From positions 1,556,308-1,620,307 of the forward strand of contig ONZQ02000007.1 in assembly GCA_900312665.1 (NCBI GenBank): DNA of 64,000 nucleotides, written 5' to 3'. Below are positions 61,794 through 64,000 of the stretch, in pieces. The DNA comes from Cephalotrichum gorgonifer (lineage: Eukaryota > Ascomycota > Sordariomycetes > Microascales > Microascaceae). Each line of letters begins with the position of its first letter. Position 1 is the first letter of the stretch. Made by a program: the position numbers and the translations under genes. The notes below the pieces were generated by a model. The model ran no database searches, had not been told where the DNA came from, and was given only the letters and a program-made list of their open reading frames with translations.

Positions 61794-63428
61794 ATGCTAC
61801 CACCACTTACAACCCTCCTAGCCCTCTTACCGGCCCTCGGGCTTGGCCTGCTGACTCTCAAGCACATCTACGACTACGCCCGCGACGCAAAAGGCCTCCG
61901 CCGCTTCCCCGGCATGACGCCCCTCGCCCCCTTCACCAACATCCCCTACATGTACCACTCCTCCCGCGGCGAGCGCTACAAGGTCGTGCACGAGGCCCAC
62001 AAGCGCCTCGGCCCCGTCGTGCGCGTCGGGCCCAACTCCCTCTCCTTCAGCGACGTCCGCGCCGTCAGGGACATCTACGGCCACGGCTCGCCCGTCCGCA
62101 AGGACGACTTCTACGACCTCCTCGCCGGAACCCACCGCCACCTTGCCGACGTGGCCGACCGCGACGACCACTCCCGCAAGCGCCGTGTCCTGGCGGCGGC
62201 CTACTCGCAGGCTGGCCTCGAGAGATGGGAGCACATCGTCGCCGACAGGGTAGGGGCGCTCGTGGCGCAGTATGACCGGCTGTGCGACGAGCCCGATTAC
62301 GTCCCCACCCCGCACACGGGGCCCGAGCTCGAGAGGGAGAGGGAGAAGGGGAAGGGAGAAAAAGGAAAGGGGCTGGACGGGTTCATCAACCACCGGGGTT
62401 GGATGGGCATCTTCGCGCAGGACGCCATAACCCAGATCGGGCTCAGCGCCGACCTGCACATGCTCGAGACCGGCAACGACCTGGTGACCGTCACGGACCT
62501 GCGGGGCCGGGAGTCGACCTTCAGCTACCGCGCGTCACTGTGGTACTCGCACCGCCTGCAGTCGTGCCTCGTGTGGTCCCCCGGCTGGTTCAAGCGGCTC
62601 GTTCGCCTGACGTCCTGGCACTCGTACTGGGCGCACGACAGGAACTTCACAAAGATGTGCGTGCACCTCGTCCGGCGGCGTGTAGAGCGGTACCTGGCGG
62701 GCGAGGAGCTCACGGACTTCTACACTCATCTGCTCGAGGACAGGAAGGGGAACGCGAATATGTACCCCATGGGCGAGTTGGTGGCCGAGGGGAGCGTCAT
62801 GCTCAACGCGGGCTCGGACACCACGGCCACGGCGCTGACGAATGTGCTGTACTGGCTCCTGAAGAACCCGGCTGCACTCGCGCGCCTGCGCGCCGAGCTG
62901 GACCCCGTCCTGGCTGCGGGCGAGGGCGAGGACGAGGACGAGCCCGTTGCGGCTTACGACAGGATCAAGCACCTCCCCTACCTGCGCGCGTGCCTAGACG
63001 AGAGCCTCCGGCTGACACCGCCCAACACGATGAACATCCCGCGGCGGACGCCACCTGGCGGCATGTGGATCGCGGGACACTGGATCCCGGGCATGACGAC
63101 GGTGCACTCGCCGACGTACAACGTGCACCGCGACCCCGAGGCGTTCCCGGACCCGGAGGCGTACAGGCCCGAGAGGTGGCTAGGCGAGGGCGCGAGGGAG
63201 CTGCAGGCGCACTTCCTGGCGTTCAGCGCGGGGGCGAGGGGTTGCATAGGGAGGAACATCACGTACCTGGAGCAGTCGGTGGTGCTGGCGAGCCTGGTGA
63301 GGAGGTTCGAGTTCGAGTTGCTGCGGGAGGACTGGGTGCTGAGGCAGGAGGAGGCGTTTACGTGCTCGCCGGGGGATATGCCTGTTAGGATTCGGAGGAG
63401 GAAGGTTCCCCGGCGGGGAGCAGAGTAG
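61794..63428 (+). CDS. Cytochrome P450 monooxygenase, benzoate 4-monooxygenase-like
   Basis: A single exon of 544 residues. An N-terminal hydrophobic anchor (about 2-22, PPLTTLLALLPALGLGLLTL) places it in the ER membrane. P450 signatures are complete: I-helix AGSDTTATAL, ExxR in CLDESLRLTPP, PERW, and heme loop FSAGARGCIG with the axial cysteine at about residue 484. The region RGERYKVVHEAHKRLGPVVRVGPNSLSFSD, together with YGHGS and SRKRRVLAAAYS, resembles proteins annotated as benzoate 4-monooxygenase (CYP53 and relatives). A Lys/Glu-rich insertion lies near residues 178-196. The substrate cannot be told from sequence. Adjacency to its own reductase supports a dedicated oxidation system. No terpene synthase, PKS or transporter is nearby, so it is not evidently part of a metabolite cluster. 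Confidence 0.88.
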   Translation: MLPPLTTLLALLPALGLGLLTLKHIYDYARDAKGLRRFPGMTPLAPFTNIPYMYHSSRGERYKVVHEAHKRLGPVVRVGPNSLSFSDVRAVRDIYGHGSPVRKDDFYDLLAGTHRHLADVADRDDHSRKRRVLAAAYSQAGLERWEHIVADRVGALVAQYDRLCDEPDYVPTPHTGPELEREREKGKGEKGKGLDGFINHRGWMGIFAQDAITQIGLSADLHMLETGNDLVTVTDLRGRESTFSYRASLWYSHRLQSCLVWSPGWFKRLVRLTSWHSYWAHDRNFTKMCVHLVRRRVERYLAGEELTDFYTHLLEDRKGNANMYPMGELVAEGSVMLNAGSDTTATALTNVLYWLLKNPAALARLRAELDPVLAAGEGEDEDEPVAAYDRIKHLPYLRACLDESLRLTPPNTMNIPRRTPPGGMWIAGHWIPGMTTVHSPTYNVHRDPEAFPDPEAYRPERWLGEGARELQAHFLAFSAGARGCIGRNITYLEQSVVLASLVRRFEFELLREDWVLRQEEAFTCSPGDMPVRIRRRKVPRRGAE

Positions 63429-64000
63429 ATGCGATGGTTGGTTGGCAACTCTGCTAGAGGCCGGGCGGGCTCGTTGTTTGTTGAGTGGCCTATTTAAAAG
63501 AATGTATACGAAAGTCTTACGGGAAATAAATTATGAAGTTCTCATGAGAAAAGTTTTGTAGAAATGCACCGATTAGTCCGTGCTTAAGGCCATTAACTCT
63601 TTTCTGTACATGGGATGCATGGTAGGGCGTGCAACTGTAAACGGCCCATCGGCCGCCCATCTGGTCGTAGGAAGGGAGATCTCGGCTCAAGGATTACTAG
63701 TTGGGATGACTGGTGGGCTTGTTGAAAATAGCAAGACGAAGGTGGGCAGGACAAAAGGCCGTGCGAGTCCTCTCCGTTCCGACAGTCACTCCCTCCATCT
63801 TCGCATTTTACATTTTAATTCACGCCAAGTGCCGGGCCGCCGGGAATACACCGCCTATCGCGGAGCCGAGGAGGACCCACCCCGCCGGGATTACGGGGCT
63901 TCGGCACGGGGCCGGGCTGCCCAGACACGGGCCAGAGAGATTTTTCTTTTCTATTCCTCTTTTTTTGTGGTTCGAACAATTAAGAGCATAAAAGTCCGAC
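63429..64000. other. Sequence downstream of the P450 gene
   Basis: P450 3' flank and further DNA to the window edge. The short frame at 63713-63991 shows no recognisable content. Nothing else is supported. Confidence 0.4.

Overview
This window is nuclear DNA of a filamentous ascomycete (Pezizomycotina, most likely Sordariomycetes). The evidence is GC-rich coding sequence, short GT-AG introns with RCTRAC-type branch points, genes on both strands with long intergenic spaces, and fungus-typical families (Ste50, Dpb11/Rad4, HET-domain proteins, a P450 with its own reductase). No tRNA, rRNA, CRISPR array or intact transposon was recognised. Exon joins below were read by hand from splice signals and reading-frame phase; nearly all conserved genes close in frame.

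0-31 kb is mostly housekeeping. In order it holds: the C-terminal tail of an unknown gene; a conserved unknown protein; the MAPK adaptor Ste50 (-); serine palmitoyltransferase subunit Lcb2 (-); a calcineurin-type phosphoesterase (-); acetoacetyl-CoA synthetase (+, with a one-base frameshift in a G7 run); a four-BRCT Dpb11/Rad4/TopBP1 protein (-); the NEDD8 E3 co-factor Dcn1 (+, with a 1.9 kb intron); mitochondrial ribosomal protein bS6m (-); a small secreted cysteine-rich, defensin-like peptide (-); and an NDUFAF6-like squalene/phytoene synthase-fold protein (-).

31-42 kb starts with RAD5 (HIRAN-SNF2-RING; its N-terminus is split by a one-base excess in an A7 run). Weakly conserved genes follow: a disordered protein with a hydrophobic tail, two probable tandem paralogues, and two facing genes for small single-pass membrane proteins.

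44-57 kb looks like an allorecognition/innate-immunity type island. It contains a decayed HET-domain pseudogene, an intact folylpolyglutamate synthase, an apparently functional HET-domain gene, and two divergently transcribed genes that each join a related N-terminal helical region to a protein kinase domain. This is the most interesting part of the window.

58-63.4 kb holds a divergent pair: an NADPH-cytochrome P450 reductase of the second fungal type, and a cytochrome P450 resembling benzoate 4-monooxygenases. Their shared 1.4 kb promoter region carries an imperfect tandem duplication just before the P450 start. Two +1 homopolymer indels in otherwise conserved genes suggest either consensus errors in this assembly or recent damage.
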